The notes under the pieces: generated by a model
Told to the model about the DNA's origin: nothing
What the model saw: only the letters and a program-made list of their open reading frames with translations
Database searches by the model: none
Program-made: the position numbers and the translations under genes
Part shown: in pieces, positions 1 to 8,483 of the stretch
How positions within the stretch are numbered: the stretch's first letter is position 1
How the letters are laid out: every line of letters begins with the position of its first letter
DNA from: Aggregatilineales bacterium
GTDB lineage: Bacteria; Chloroflexota; Anaerolineae; Aggregatilineales; Phototrophicaceae
Direction: 5' to 3'
Length of the DNA: 35,400 nt
Assembly: GCA_029975765.1 (NCBI GenBank)
Contig: JARKOK010000078.1
Coordinates: 1 to 35,400, forward strand

Positions 1-348
1 GTCCAGCACCTCGCGCTCGATATCCTCGCGCAGCGCGTTAACCGATGACGGCCCGTAAATCCACACCCGCCGCCGTCCCTGCACGGTTTCGCGGAATGGG
101 CCAAAATCATTACGGTCATGCAGCACCGAGTCAATATCCACGCGGGTGTGATCGGGCGTTGTGGTTTTAAACACCAGCAGGATCAGCGCGGCGATCATGA
201 CCGTCAGTTTCAGCCCCGCATCAACTTCGCCGACCACATCCAGCACGATCAGCGCAATGCCGATAGCCGTCACCACGTAGGACTCCAGGTGGCGGCCTGC
301 GAGAATATCTGTCCAGATACGATTTAAGGTCGTGGTGATGCGGTTCAT
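1..348 (-). CDS. Hypothetical membrane protein, partial (C-terminus outside window)
   Basis: Reading the minus strand from an ATG at 348, the frame stays open for 116 codons to the left edge with no stop, so the gene is cut by the window. The product begins MNRITTTLNRIWTDILAGR, followed by two hydrophobic segments at about residues 24-38 and 46-58 separated by a short acidic turn (a likely membrane hairpin). A soluble part follows, containing HDRNDFGPFRE and RRRVWIYGPSSVNALRED. I do not recognise a named domain. The layout of two helices followed by a cytosolic domain containing 'WIYGPS' resembles uncharacterised membrane proteins with a nuclease or phospholipase-D-like tail, but that is only an impression. 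It is divergent from the sigma factor gene, with about 100 bases between the two starts. Confidence 0.6.
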   Translation of the reverse strand, partial: MNRITTTLNRIWTDILAGRHLESYVVTAIGIALIVLDVVGEVDAGLKLTVMIAALILLVFKTTTPDHTRVDIDSVLHDRNDFGPFRETVQGRRRVWIYGPSSVNALREDIEREVLD

Positions 349-448
349 GCCCCGGTGCGCTCCTAACGGCGTGAAGGTGTCCCCAGCCAAAATTGTACAT
401 CGGCTTGCGTCTGTGTGATACTTTTCTCGCCGCGCCGTATCATAGAAT

Positions 449-976
449 ATGATGAATGCTCTTCAGAACGCCAACACGCGGGTCGGTCTCATCGTAGATT
501 GGGAAGTCATCTACTGGGATTTGATGCCCCGCGTCTACAACTTCTTCCGCTACCGATTTGGCGATCATCAGCAGGCTGAAGACCTGACCGCCACCACCTT
601 TCTGAAGGTGTGGCGCGCCCGTGAGCAGTACAGCCACGACCTGAGCGCATTTTCAACCTGGGTGTTCAGCATCGCCCGTAATGTGGCGGTGGATTACTAT
701 CGCCAGCGCCATACCGATTATTCAATTGACCAGTTTCACCATCTGGCAGCAGATATGGTGCTGGAGGACGCGGTTGAACGCCAGACCGACGCTGCTCGGT
801 TGATGGCGCTGCTGGCGCGCCTGCCGCCATTGGAGCAGGAATTGATCGCGCTCAAATACGGCGCGGAACTGACCAATCGTGCGATTGCTGGTGTAACTGG
901 CTTGAGCGAATCCAATGTCGGGACGATGTTATACCGGATTATTCGTAAGCTGCGTGAAGAATGGGATAAACCGTGA
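449..976 (+). CDS. ECF (sigma-70 family) RNA polymerase sigma factor
   Basis: A 175-residue alternative sigma factor that would direct RNA polymerase to a small regulon. Sigma region 2 lies at about residues 25-90: YNFFRYRFGDHQQAEDLTAT followed by FLKVWR and the STWVFSIARNVAVDYYRQR helix that binds the -10 element. Sigma region 4 lies at about residues 115-172, with LPPLEQELIALKYGAELTN and the helix-turn-helix ending SESNVGTMLYRIIRKLREEW. The length is normal for the ECF group. Two consecutive ATG codons open the frame at 449 and no strong ribosome binding site is visible. The stop TGA at 974-976 shares bases with the start of the next gene, so the two are translationally coupled. The partner encodes a membrane protein, the usual arrangement for a sigma/anti-sigma pair. 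No ECF subgroup is assigned. Confidence 0.9.
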   Translation: MMNALQNANTRVGLIVDWEVIYWDLMPRVYNFFRYRFGDHQQAEDLTATTFLKVWRAREQYSHDLSAFSTWVFSIARNVAVDYYRQRHTDYSIDQFHHLAADMVLEDAVERQTDAARLMALLARLPPLEQELIALKYGAELTNRAIAGVTGLSESNVGTMLYRIIRKLREEWDKP

Positions 977-2748
977 TGAACGATGATTTTTTGCACACCC
1001 TGCGCGAACCACCACGCCGTGATTTTGCCGAAGACTTATATCAGCAGCTTTCTCAGCTTGAGGAGGAAAAACCAATGACGACCATTTCTCCGCCGTTCGC
1101 AACAGTTACAGATAAAGTTGACTTGCGCCGCACATCCCGCTCATTTATGACACTGGCAGCAGCCATATTTGCGCTGATCATGCTCGGCACAGTGCTGTTT
1201 TATACGGGTCGGGAAAATCCTTCGCTTGTCGGGAATATTCCCATTTCCCTGCACGACCTGCCGCCGCTCACCAAAGAGAATGTTGGACAACTTACCGAAA
1301 TCAAGCGGCTGGGTAATGGCAGCCTGAACATCGTCACATGGTCGCCAGATGGAAAGACACTTGCAGTTGCCGGCGCGCGCGGCGTGCGGCTGTTTGATGC
1401 TGCCGACCTCAGCGCAAACCCGCGCCTGCTGGAAATGCGCATTGGTGGCAGGTACGGAGTGCAGCCGCGCGCCGCGTTCAGCCCCGATAGTCGCCTTATT
1501 GCCGCCAACGATGGCAATACGGTGCGGGTGATGGATGCCCATACGGGCGCGATCATCGCCGTTCTGGAAGGTCACAGCAGTCCGGTGCGCGCGCTGGCCT
1601 TCAGCCCGGATGGGCGATTTATCGCGTCTGGCAGCGGTGAATGGGAAGCTGAAACGCCGGACTACAGCGTGCGCCTCTGGGACTTATCCACCGGTAAGGG
1701 GCGCGTGATTGGTGAAGGACAGCAGGCTGTTCGTGAGGTTGTGTTCAGCCCGGATGGACAGCAGATTGCCGCCGAATTTGCCGATGAGACAGCGCGTGTC
1801 TGGAACGTCGAGAACGGCACACTGCAATACACCCTGAGCAGGAAAACAAATGCCAGCGTTGGGTTAACCTTTAGCCCTGATGGAAAACTGCTGGCGCTGG
1901 GAGAAGAGCGCGGTGTTGGTTTATGGGACGCGGCTACAGGCGAGCGAATTGCTGAAGCAAGGGTAGCGGGTGACATACCGCCATTTGTTACCGATGTTAT
2001 TTTTACATTGGATAGCGAACAAGTAATTTTCAGCACATACAATTATGGTATCCTCGTATGGGACATTCCATCGCGCCAGTATGCCCATTACCTTAACCTC
2101 AAAAACATGGAAGATGTGCAGAGCATTCGTTTCAGCCCTGAAGCGGACCTGCTGGCGCTGGTAGACACAAACAGCATCTTACATCTGTGGGATTGGACAG
2201 CTGATCAAGAAGTAGCAGCGGTTCGTGGGTACATGGGCGCAATTTTTGGTGTGTCACTACATGGAACACAAGCTGTCTATGGTAAGGGGAACATTACAGA
2301 AATGCGCGATCTGGAAACCGGTGAATTACTGCCAGCAGCAAATAACGGACTCAACTTTCAGAATCCAACACTACAGAGTTTCGATGACGGGCGAACTTAT
2401 CATTTTTCAACGATCAGCCCGGATGGAACAATCCTAGCGACCTCTTATGATGAGCTTAAGGCTAGCGCACCTAGCTTCGTACAGTTAATTGACAGAAAAA
2501 CCGGGCAGGTCATTCATACCCTTAAGCACGACGGAGTCAATCTCATCGGCCAGGTTGCTTTCAGTGCCGACGGCGCGCTGCTGGCGACAACTCTTGATGG
2601 TCAGTTGTATCTGTGGGATGTAGCCACCGGAGCACAACTCTTCACCACCGGACCGAGCGCGAATGCTGCTATTGCTTTTGATACAGAGGGGCGCTTCATC
2701 GTTACCGGCGGCTGGGACGGACTGGTGCGCGTGTGGGGCGTGCGGTAG
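973..2748 (+). CDS. Membrane-anchored WD40-repeat protein, candidate anti-sigma factor
   Basis: The protein has up to 591 residues. A short cytosolic head (residues 1-55, with LREPPRRDFAEDLYQQLSQL) is followed by one transmembrane helix at about residues 57-80 (SFMTLAAAIFALIMLGTVLF). The rest is a beta-propeller of WD40 repeats, marked by recurring FSPDG-type turns and LWD/VWD strand ends from about residue 118 to the C-terminus. With one helix and a basic head, the propeller should lie outside the cytoplasm. The coupling to the ECF sigma gene (start GTG 973 or ATG 976, overlapping its stop) suggests the head holds the sigma factor and the propeller senses a signal. No zinc-binding HxxxCxxC motif is seen, so it is not a classical ZAS anti-sigma. 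A strong AGGAGG at 1061-1066 precedes an in-frame ATG at 1075, which could start a shorter form lacking the head. The WD40 call is firm; the anti-sigma role is inferred. Confidence 0.85.
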   Translation: MMNDDFLHTLREPPRRDFAEDLYQQLSQLEEEKPMTTISPPFATVTDKVDLRRTSRSFMTLAAAIFALIMLGTVLFYTGRENPSLVGNIPISLHDLPPLTKENVGQLTEIKRLGNGSLNIVTWSPDGKTLAVAGARGVRLFDAADLSANPRLLEMRIGGRYGVQPRAAFSPDSRLIAANDGNTVRVMDAHTGAIIAVLEGHSSPVRALAFSPDGRFIASGSGEWEAETPDYSVRLWDLSTGKGRVIGEGQQAVREVVFSPDGQQIAAEFADETARVWNVENGTLQYTLSRKTNASVGLTFSPDGKLLALGEERGVGLWDAATGERIAEARVAGDIPPFVTDVIFTLDSEQVIFSTYNYGILVWDIPSRQYAHYLNLKNMEDVQSIRFSPEADLLALVDTNSILHLWDWTADQEVAAVRGYMGAIFGVSLHGTQAVYGKGNITEMRDLETGELLPAANNGLNFQNPTLQSFDDGRTYHFSTISPDGTILATSYDELKASAPSFVQLIDRKTGQVIHTLKHDGVNLIGQVAFSADGALLATTLDGQLYLWDVATGAQLFTTGPSANAAIAFDTEGRFIVTGGWDGLVRVWGVR

Positions 2749-2775
2749 CACGTATCCAACAAATAACAGACATCC

Positions 2776-2805
2776 GTAGGGGAGACCCTGTGTGGTCTCC
2801 CCTAC
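2776..2805. repeat. Palindromic intergenic repeat (GTAGGGG family), copy 1
   Basis: A perfect 12-base inverted repeat, GTAGGGGAGACC at 2776-2787 and GGTCTCCCCTAC at 2794-2805, around the loop CTGTGT. It lies 27 bases after the WD40 gene stop. No T-run follows on either strand, so it is not a standard intrinsic terminator, though it may slow transcription or protect mRNA ends. The same GTAGGGG...CCCCTAC ends and the same CTGTGT loop recur at 28919-28971. Confidence 0.8.
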
Positions 2806-2930
2806 ACGTTTCCCCAATGACAGACGATTCGTAGAGACTGACGATACCAATAACAGGTCTTCACGCGCCGCGCCTTCCATCCCACGTTACAATGGAATCA
2901 AGCTGACCGCATCATCGAAAGGATAAGCAT

Positions 2931-3950
2931 ATGCGGCAAAAGGTCATCTTGATTACCGGCGCAAACGGCGAAGTCGGGCACGGCCTGATCCAGCAGCTTT
3001 CCGAAATGCGGAACATGCCGCCCGTGATCGTCCTGGATATTCGCGGGCTGGACGACAGTATGCGCCCGCGTGTGTATGAAACCATCGTGGGTGACATTCT
3101 GGATATGTCCCTGCTGGATAAGCTGATTAACGAATACGAAATTGAAACGATCTATCATCTGGCGGCGCTGCTGTCCACCCATTCCGAGTTCAACCCTGAA
3201 ACCGCCCATAAGGTTAACGTGCAGGGTACGGTCAACCTGCTGCATCTGGCAACCGAACAGTCCCGGCTGCGCGGCCAGCCGGTCAAGTTCATTTTCCCCA
3301 GTTCGATTGCGGTCTACGGCCTGCCTGATCTGCCGGCGAAAGCGGCAGCCGGCGCGGTCAGCGAAGAACAGTATCTCATGCCAACGACCATGTACGGCTG
3401 CAACAAACTCTACTGCGAGCATCTGGGACGTTATTATGCCTTCCATTACCGGCAGTTGGCCGTTACCGATGAACCGTACCGGATTGACTTTCGCGCCGTG
3501 CGTTTCCCCGGCCTCATCAGCGCGCTGACGATGCCCACCGGCGGCACCAGCGACTACGCGCCGGAGATGCTTCACGCCGCCGCGCAGGGCAAACCCTACG
3601 CCTGTTTTGTGCGCGAAGACTCGCGCATCCCATTCATGGCGATGCCGGATGCCATTAAGGCGCTGCTGGCGCTGGCGCAGTCCCCCATAGACCGCCTGTC
3701 GCGCCGGGTCTACAACGTGACCAGTTTCAACCCAACGGCAGGCGAAATCTGCGCGCTCACCCAGGCGGCTTACCCCCAGGCGAACATCAGCTATCAACCG
3801 CATCTCAAGCGGCAGGCGATTGTGGATTCCTGGCCGGCTGATCTGGACGATTCGGCTGCCCGGCGGGACTGGGGCTGGCAGCCGGATTATGACCTGCGAG
3901 CCGCCTTTGAAGATTACCTGATCCCGACGATCTCAAAGCGGTACCGGTAG
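2931..3950 (+). CDS. NAD-dependent epimerase/dehydratase, SDR-type L-threonine 3-dehydrogenase-like
   Basis: A 339-residue extended short-chain dehydrogenase. The NAD-binding Rossmann motif GANGEVGHG is at about residues 10-18, the acidic residue that selects NAD over NADP is in VLDIRG near residue 36, and the catalytic YxxxK is in MYGCNKLYCEH near residue 158, with SSIAVYG before it. The C-terminal part (RFPGLISA, GGTSDYAPEM, MAMPDAIKALLAL, YNVTSFNPTAGEI) follows the pattern of SDR-type L-threonine 3-dehydrogenases, which oxidise threonine to 2-amino-3-ketobutyrate, rather than sugar-nucleotide epimerases. An AAAGGA sequence about 8 bases upstream of ATG 2931 supports the start. It is convergent with the histidine kinase gene, only 5 bases apart. 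No kbl gene (the usual partner) is in the window, so substrate assignment is probable, not certain. Confidence 0.82.
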   Translation: MRQKVILITGANGEVGHGLIQQLSEMRNMPPVIVLDIRGLDDSMRPRVYETIVGDILDMSLLDKLINEYEIETIYHLAALLSTHSEFNPETAHKVNVQGTVNLLHLATEQSRLRGQPVKFIFPSSIAVYGLPDLPAKAAAGAVSEEQYLMPTTMYGCNKLYCEHLGRYYAFHYRQLAVTDEPYRIDFRAVRFPGLISALTMPTGGTSDYAPEMLHAAAQGKPYACFVREDSRIPFMAMPDAIKALLALAQSPIDRLSRRVYNVTSFNPTAGEICALTQAAYPQANISYQPHLKRQAIVDSWPADLDDSAARRDWGWQPDYDLRAAFEDYLIPTISKRYR

Positions 3951-3955
3951 GGTTT

Positions 3956-6406
3956 TTATTCGGCGGCGATCACATTCACCGGGCGGGTGACTTCTTCGGA
4001 CGGCTCCAGCGGCAGCGTGAATGCAAACGTGCTGCCCTGGTTCACCGTGCTGCGAACGGTCATCTGCCCGCCGTGTGCCTGTACCAGAAAACGCGAAATC
4101 GGCAGCCCCAGCCCGGTGCCTTCAATCCCCAGATGTTTGGCGCGGTCGGTACGTTCAAATGGCTGAAACAGTTTGTCCATTTCCTCCGGTGGGATGCCAA
4201 TGCCCGTATCCGTCACCACAAACTCGATATGGTCAGGGTACAGGTTCACCACCAGACGCACGCTGCCTTCCAGGGTGAATTTAACGGCATTGGTCAGCAG
4301 ATTGGTCAGCACCTGGCGTATCCGGCGGGCATCCATTGGCACGGGCGGCAGGTTTTCCGGCAGATGCGCTTCCAGCGTGATGGTTGGGCTGCGGCTCTCA
4401 ATCAGCATCATGGCAGAGTCCAGCGCGTCCTCTACGACCGGATAAACATCCGACGGCTGCACGAACAGCTTCATCTCACCGGCTTCAATCTTACTGACAT
4501 CCAGCAGATCGTTAATCAGATACAGCAGATGTTCGGCGCTGCGAATGGTCTGGTCAAGCCGCACGCGCTGGTCAGGGTTGATCGGGCCAAACTCTCCGAT
4601 TCGCATGAAGTCCAGATTGTTGATGATGAGGTTCAGCGGCGTGCGTAATTCATGGGTCACGCTGGCAAGAAACCGAGTCTTGACGCTGTTCGCGCGTTCA
4701 GCAGCTTTAACCGCATCTTCGCGCTGCTCGAATAACCGCGCGTTCCGCACGACGGGCGATACCAGATTAGCGAACAGCACCAGCAACCGCTGTTCGCGTT
4801 CAGAAAAGGGAGGATCGGTCGCCAGTCGTCCCACCAGCACCGCGCCAATCGGTCGGTTGAAAAATGTCAGCGGGGCCGACATCACCTGCGCGAAACTGTC
4901 GTCGGTAAACTGCGACAGGCGTTCCGGCCAGACCGCATAATCATTCACTACCACCAGCCGCGCTTCCCGCGTCACCAGCCCCACCAGACCTTCGTTGATG
5001 CTCACACGGGTATTGAGGGGTATACGGTCTGGCGAAGTCGCTTCGACCAGTCGCAAATACTGGTGATCGCCTTCCAGCAGCCACACGGCACAATAGCGTG
5101 TTTGCAGCAGATCAAGGATGTTCTGGTTCAGCCGGCGCAGCAGGGCTTCGAGTTGATAATCGCTGACGACCGAGAGCGAAGCATCGTACACGGCACGGAT
5201 CTCGCCAGCGGCGGCCTGCGCTTCAAGCCGGGCGATTTCAAGCTCCTGCGTGCGCTGCTCGACCCGTGTTTCCAATGTCTGGCTCCACATGGACAACTGG
5301 CGGTAGGAATACGCCAGATTGCGCTTCATGTCGTCCATCGCCTGCGCCAGCCGTCCGATCTCGTCCCGGCGGTTCTGAAAACCGATGTCGTAACGCAAAT
5401 CGCCCGACCCAATTTCCTGCGCGGCATTACCCAGCGTGTGCAGCGGTTCGGTAACGGCGGCGCTGATGTAATGAAACACCGCCACAGCCAGGCCGATCAT
5501 ACCCATCAGAGTCACAATCATCACCTGAAGGATAGGCCGGTCAAACGGCAGGTGCAGCGCGTTTGACGGCAGCACGCTGACCAACTGCCAGCCGGTTTGC
5601 GGCAGGATATTGACGACCATCACGGCGTCCTGTCCGCTCACCGGATCGGTTGTCACCAGCAGGCCGCCATCAAGCTGCACTCTGTCCCGCAGTTGGCGCA
5701 CCTCGGCCTGGTCGAACAGACCGGCGGCGCGGCTGGTTGCGGCTGAATCGGGCAGATTATAAGCGGCCAGCAGATTGTCGCTGCCGGTCACTAACAGCGT
5801 ATACCCGCGCTTCATATCCGCGCGCAGTATCGCCTGCATCACCGTTTCCAGGCTGGCCGCCGGCACATCCACCCATACCACCGCCGCGCGCGGCTGGCCG
5901 GGCAGATCGTAGGGAACCGCATACGAAATAACCGGAGCACTGTCATACGCGGGGAGAGACCACTGCTGCACGCCGGCACTCAGCACCAACATAAGCCAGC
6001 TCTCCGGCACAGCAGCGCCGTCCGTCACCTGCCCACCCCCCGGCGCATTAAAAGTCAACATCTGATAACGATCATCAACCGGCGCGTACACGTTCACACG
6101 GCGAATCAGGCGGCTGCCGTCCGCCAGGTAATGGCTTACCAGCGGTTCCAGACGCAGCGCGGGCGCGTCTGGCTGGCGGTCTAGCGCCGCTGCAAACATC
6201 TGCGCCGCCGTCACCACCAACTGCAATTCACCATCGAGCGCGTTAGCAAGCGCCTGATTATGGCGGGTCAACGCCTGCTCCGTCTGGACCCGCAGACTGG
6301 AAACATTCGCGTTCAGCGCAATCACCGCCGTCGCCAGCACTGTCAGCACCGAAATACCCACAACAATAAAGACCAACCGGCGGCGCAATCCCCAGTTGTA
6401 ACGCAT
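3956..6406 (-). CDS. Sensor histidine kinase (Cache-HAMP-coiled coil-GAF-HisKA-HATPase)
   Basis: An 816-residue membrane sensor kinase. The order is: transmembrane helix 1 (about 10-31), an extracytoplasmic region of about 250 residues with the look of a double Cache ligand-binding domain (35-285), transmembrane helix 2 (about 291-314), HAMP (315-368), a coiled coil (LETRVEQRTQELEIARLEAQ, about 375-400), a GAF domain (405-560), the HisKA phosphoacceptor motif SVTHELRTPLN (His near 584), and the ATPase with N box NLLTNAVKFT (near 701), G1 DTGIGIP and G2 GTGLGLPISRF. All catalytic residues are present. GGGGAG lies just upstream of ATG 6406. No response regulator gene is adjacent, so its partner is elsewhere. 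It is transcribed divergently from tsaE. Confidence 0.93.
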   Translation of the reverse strand: MRYNWGLRRRLVFIVVGISVLTVLATAVIALNANVSSLRVQTEQALTRHNQALANALDGELQLVVTAAQMFAAALDRQPDAPALRLEPLVSHYLADGSRLIRRVNVYAPVDDRYQMLTFNAPGGGQVTDGAAVPESWLMLVLSAGVQQWSLPAYDSAPVISYAVPYDLPGQPRAAVVWVDVPAASLETVMQAILRADMKRGYTLLVTGSDNLLAAYNLPDSAATSRAAGLFDQAEVRQLRDRVQLDGGLLVTTDPVSGQDAVMVVNILPQTGWQLVSVLPSNALHLPFDRPILQVMIVTLMGMIGLAVAVFHYISAAVTEPLHTLGNAAQEIGSGDLRYDIGFQNRRDEIGRLAQAMDDMKRNLAYSYRQLSMWSQTLETRVEQRTQELEIARLEAQAAAGEIRAVYDASLSVVSDYQLEALLRRLNQNILDLLQTRYCAVWLLEGDHQYLRLVEATSPDRIPLNTRVSINEGLVGLVTREARLVVVNDYAVWPERLSQFTDDSFAQVMSAPLTFFNRPIGAVLVGRLATDPPFSEREQRLLVLFANLVSPVVRNARLFEQREDAVKAAERANSVKTRFLASVTHELRTPLNLIINNLDFMRIGEFGPINPDQRVRLDQTIRSAEHLLYLINDLLDVSKIEAGEMKLFVQPSDVYPVVEDALDSAMMLIESRSPTITLEAHLPENLPPVPMDARRIRQVLTNLLTNAVKFTLEGSVRLVVNLYPDHIEFVVTDTGIGIPPEEMDKLFQPFERTDRAKHLGIEGTGLGLPISRFLVQAHGGQMTVRSTVNQGSTFAFTLPLEPSEEVTRPVNVIAAE

Positions 6407-6515
6407 AATTTTTCTCCCCGCTTAGCCATATTGTATCCAAAAAGCCCCGGCTGCCATGCAGGCGTGATTGTTTTTCGGTTTGTTTTTCGCTCGAATATTG
6501 CGGAAGTCACCGCCC

Positions 6516-6544
6516 TTTTGAGTTCAGAGACGAAGTTGTATAAT
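6516..6544 (+). promoter_or_regulatory. Candidate sigma-70-type promoter for tsaE
   Basis: A perfect TATAAT at 6539-6544 lies 32 bases before the tsaE start. With a 17-base spacer the -35 position is TTTTGA (6516-6521); a 15-base spacer would use TTGAGT (6518-6523). The -10 element is convincing and the -35 weak. It lies in the divergent gap between the histidine kinase and tsaE. Confidence 0.5.
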
Positions 6545-6576
6545 GCCCCTAGCATCAGTCACTTCGGGAGCCAGCC

Positions 6577-7077
6577 GTGCCCATTCTGAAAGAAGGCCAA
6601 CTGGACATCATCAGCCACAGCGCGGAGCAAAGCCAGCGGCTTGGGCAGCGGCTGGGCACGCTGCTGCGTCCCGGTGATGTGGTATGCCTGTCCGGTGATA
6701 TGGGCGCGGGCAAAACCGTTTTTGCGGCTGGAATCGGCAAAGGCTGGGGCGCGCAGCACCCGCTCACCAGCCCGACGTTTAACCTGATTCACGAACACCA
6801 CCGGGAGGCCGACAACCAGCGCCTGTATCATCTTGACTGTTACCGGCTGGCAAGCGCGGCAGATGTGGATGCCATTGGCTTCGACGATGTGTTAAATGGA
6901 CGCGGCCCGGTGGTCATCGAATGGCCGGAACGGATTGCTGCGGCCCTGCCGCGCCAGCGTTTGTGGATCGAACTGCGCATCCTTGAACCCACACGTCGCA
7001 ATTTCATCTTTGAAGGCACGGGCCAGCGTTACGAAGAACTGATCGCTAAATTTCGGGAACTCACGTTTGGAGTGTAA
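6577..7077 (+). CDS. tsaE: tRNA threonylcarbamoyladenosine (t6A) synthesis ATPase TsaE
   Basis: A 166-residue P-loop ATPase that acts with TsaB and TsaD in the cytoplasm to add the threonylcarbamoyl group to A37 of ANN-decoding tRNAs. The Walker A motif GDMGAGKT is at about residues 44-51, followed by LTSPTFNLIHEH, HLDCYRL and the VVIEWPERI segment, all typical of the family. The length is normal. The start is GTG at 6577, supported by GGGAG about 7 bases upstream and by alignment of the N-terminus with the family. It opens a plus-strand operon with tsaB (72-base gap) and rimI. tsaD is not in the window. Confidence 0.95.
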   Translation: MPILKEGQLDIISHSAEQSQRLGQRLGTLLRPGDVVCLSGDMGAGKTVFAAGIGKGWGAQHPLTSPTFNLIHEHHREADNQRLYHLDCYRLASAADVDAIGFDDVLNGRGPVVIEWPERIAAALPRQRLWIELRILEPTRRNFIFEGTGQRYEELIAKFRELTFGV

Positions 7078-7149
7078 AACGTTTGGCGGCTGCCGCTTCA
7101 CCGGTCGAAACGGCCAGAACCGCCCACCAACCACCAGAAGCTGAAAGTT

Positions 7150-7833
7150 ATGATGTTACTTGCCATAGACACCGCCACCCAGATTATGAGCCTCGCGCTG
7201 CATGATGGCCGCAAGCTGCTGGCCGAGCAGACCTGGCATACCGCCAACAACCATACCATAGAACTCGCGCCGGCGATTCAGGCGATGCTGCGCCGCTGCG
7301 AGCTGACGTTCTCCGATCTGGATACCCTGGCTGTTTCGACCGGGCCGGGATCGTATTCCGGCCTGCGGGTAGGCGTGGCGCTGGCGAAAGGGCTGGCAGC
7401 CGCCTACCAACTGCCGCTGGTGGGTGTCACAACACTCGATACGCTGGCCGCCGGGCAGCCCTATTATCAGGGCGGGCTGATCGTCGTGCTGCAAGCCGGT
7501 CGAGGGCGGGTGATCGTTGCCCGCTACCAATGGCGCAAGGGCCGCTGGGGCAACCGGGGTGAGCCGCAGTTGATGGACTGGGACTCACTGTTTGCCAGTA
7601 TTGACGGCCCGGCCTATCTGACCGGCGAAATCAACGATGACGGCCACGAGGCGCTGGAACAGGCGCAGGCCAAAGACATTCCGGTCACGCTGGTGCCGTC
7701 GGCCTACCGGCTGCGGCGGGCCGGGTTCCTGGCCGAAGAAGCCCTGACCCGGCTGAACGCCGACAAAACTGGTTTTGAAGCGGCTAAACTCGTGCCGATT
7801 TATATCAAAACGCAGGACTCGCCGGAAGCATGA
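7150..7833 (+). CDS. tsaB: t6A synthesis protein TsaB
   Basis: A 227-residue member of the ASKHA fold family that forms the heterodimer with TsaD needed for t6A synthesis. It starts LLAIDTATQIMSLALHDG and carries the hallmark STGPGSYSGLRVGVALAKGL near residues 63-82, plus the HTIELAPAIQAML helix. As usual for TsaB, the metal/ATP motifs that TsaD carries are absent, so it is a scaffold. Two ATG codons (7150 and 7153) open the frame. Its stop overlaps the rimI start by four bases (ATGA at 7830-7833), showing coupled translation. Confidence 0.95.
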   Translation: MMLLAIDTATQIMSLALHDGRKLLAEQTWHTANNHTIELAPAIQAMLRRCELTFSDLDTLAVSTGPGSYSGLRVGVALAKGLAAAYQLPLVGVTTLDTLAAGQPYYQGGLIVVLQAGRGRVIVARYQWRKGRWGNRGEPQLMDWDSLFASIDGPAYLTGEINDDGHEALEQAQAKDIPVTLVPSAYRLRRAGFLAEEALTRLNADKTGFEAAKLVPIYIKTQDSPEA

Positions 7834-8456
7834 GCCTGACCCTTCGTTACATGACCCTGCATGACGTGGCGCAGGTGGCCGCCATTGATCGCCTCGCCTT
7901 CGATCTGCCCTGGTCGGAACGCTCCTACGCCTATGAAGTGATGGAATCCACCTACAGTTACATGGTCGTGCTGGAGGCAGCTAACGAAGCCGCGCCGGTG
8001 GGCTGGCGGCGCTGGCTGGCGCCGCTCAATGGCCGTGTACAGACGCACCGGATCGTCGGCTACGGCGGACTGTGGAATATCATGAGCGAGGCGCACATCA
8101 GCACGATTGCCGTTCACCCGGATTATCGCGGTCGCGGTTGGGGCGAAATTCTGCTGGCGGGCATGGTACGCCGGTCGCTGGCGCTGAACGCCGGTTATGT
8201 GGCGCTGGAAGTGCGCGTGAGCAATACGCGGGCGCAAAACCTGTACCGCAAATATGAGTTTGAGACGATCAGCGTAAAAGCCAAATACTATCGCAACAAT
8301 AACGAAGATGCCTACGACATGCGGCTGACCCTCACGCCCGGCGCGAAGCTCCGGTTTCAGGAACGTTTCGCGGCGCTTCGGTCCGCCCACCCATTCACCG
8401 ACACCTACACCACTCACGAACCGCCGCGCCAGCATGTATCCGAACGTAAAGACTGA
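7830..8456 (+). CDS. rimI: RimI-type GNAT N-alpha-acetyltransferase
   Basis: A 208-residue GNAT acetyltransferase; RimI acetylates the N-terminus of ribosomal protein S18. The acetyl-CoA loop is in VHPDYRGRGWGEILLAGM (R-G-R-G-W-G, about residues 96-113), followed by VALEVRVSNTRAQNLYRKY with the asparagine and tyrosine typical of RimI. Two small differences from the family are an insertion at about residues 52-65 (EAAPVGWRRWLAPLNG) and a C-terminal tail of about 40 residues past the usual end. The tsaE-tsaB-rimI order is common in bacteria. Substrate is inferred from context and motif, not proved. Confidence 0.88.
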   Translation: MSLTLRYMTLHDVAQVAAIDRLAFDLPWSERSYAYEVMESTYSYMVVLEAANEAAPVGWRRWLAPLNGRVQTHRIVGYGGLWNIMSEAHISTIAVHPDYRGRGWGEILLAGMVRRSLALNAGYVALEVRVSNTRAQNLYRKYEFETISVKAKYYRNNNEDAYDMRLTLTPGAKLRFQERFAALRSAHPFTDTYTTHEPPRQHVSERKD

Positions 8457-8483
8457 CCTGTACCGGAGCGAACCTCCTTCACC

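Noticed and set aside
2776-2805. Intrinsic terminator after the WD40 gene
   Set aside because: The hairpin is strong but no T-run follows on the plus strand; treated as a repeat instead.
2898-3803. Long minus-strand open frame (301 codons) across the dehydrogenase gene
   Set aside because: It is antisense to a gene with clear SDR motifs; its translation is low-complexity His/Arg/Gln-rich, typical of a mirror frame in GC-rich DNA.
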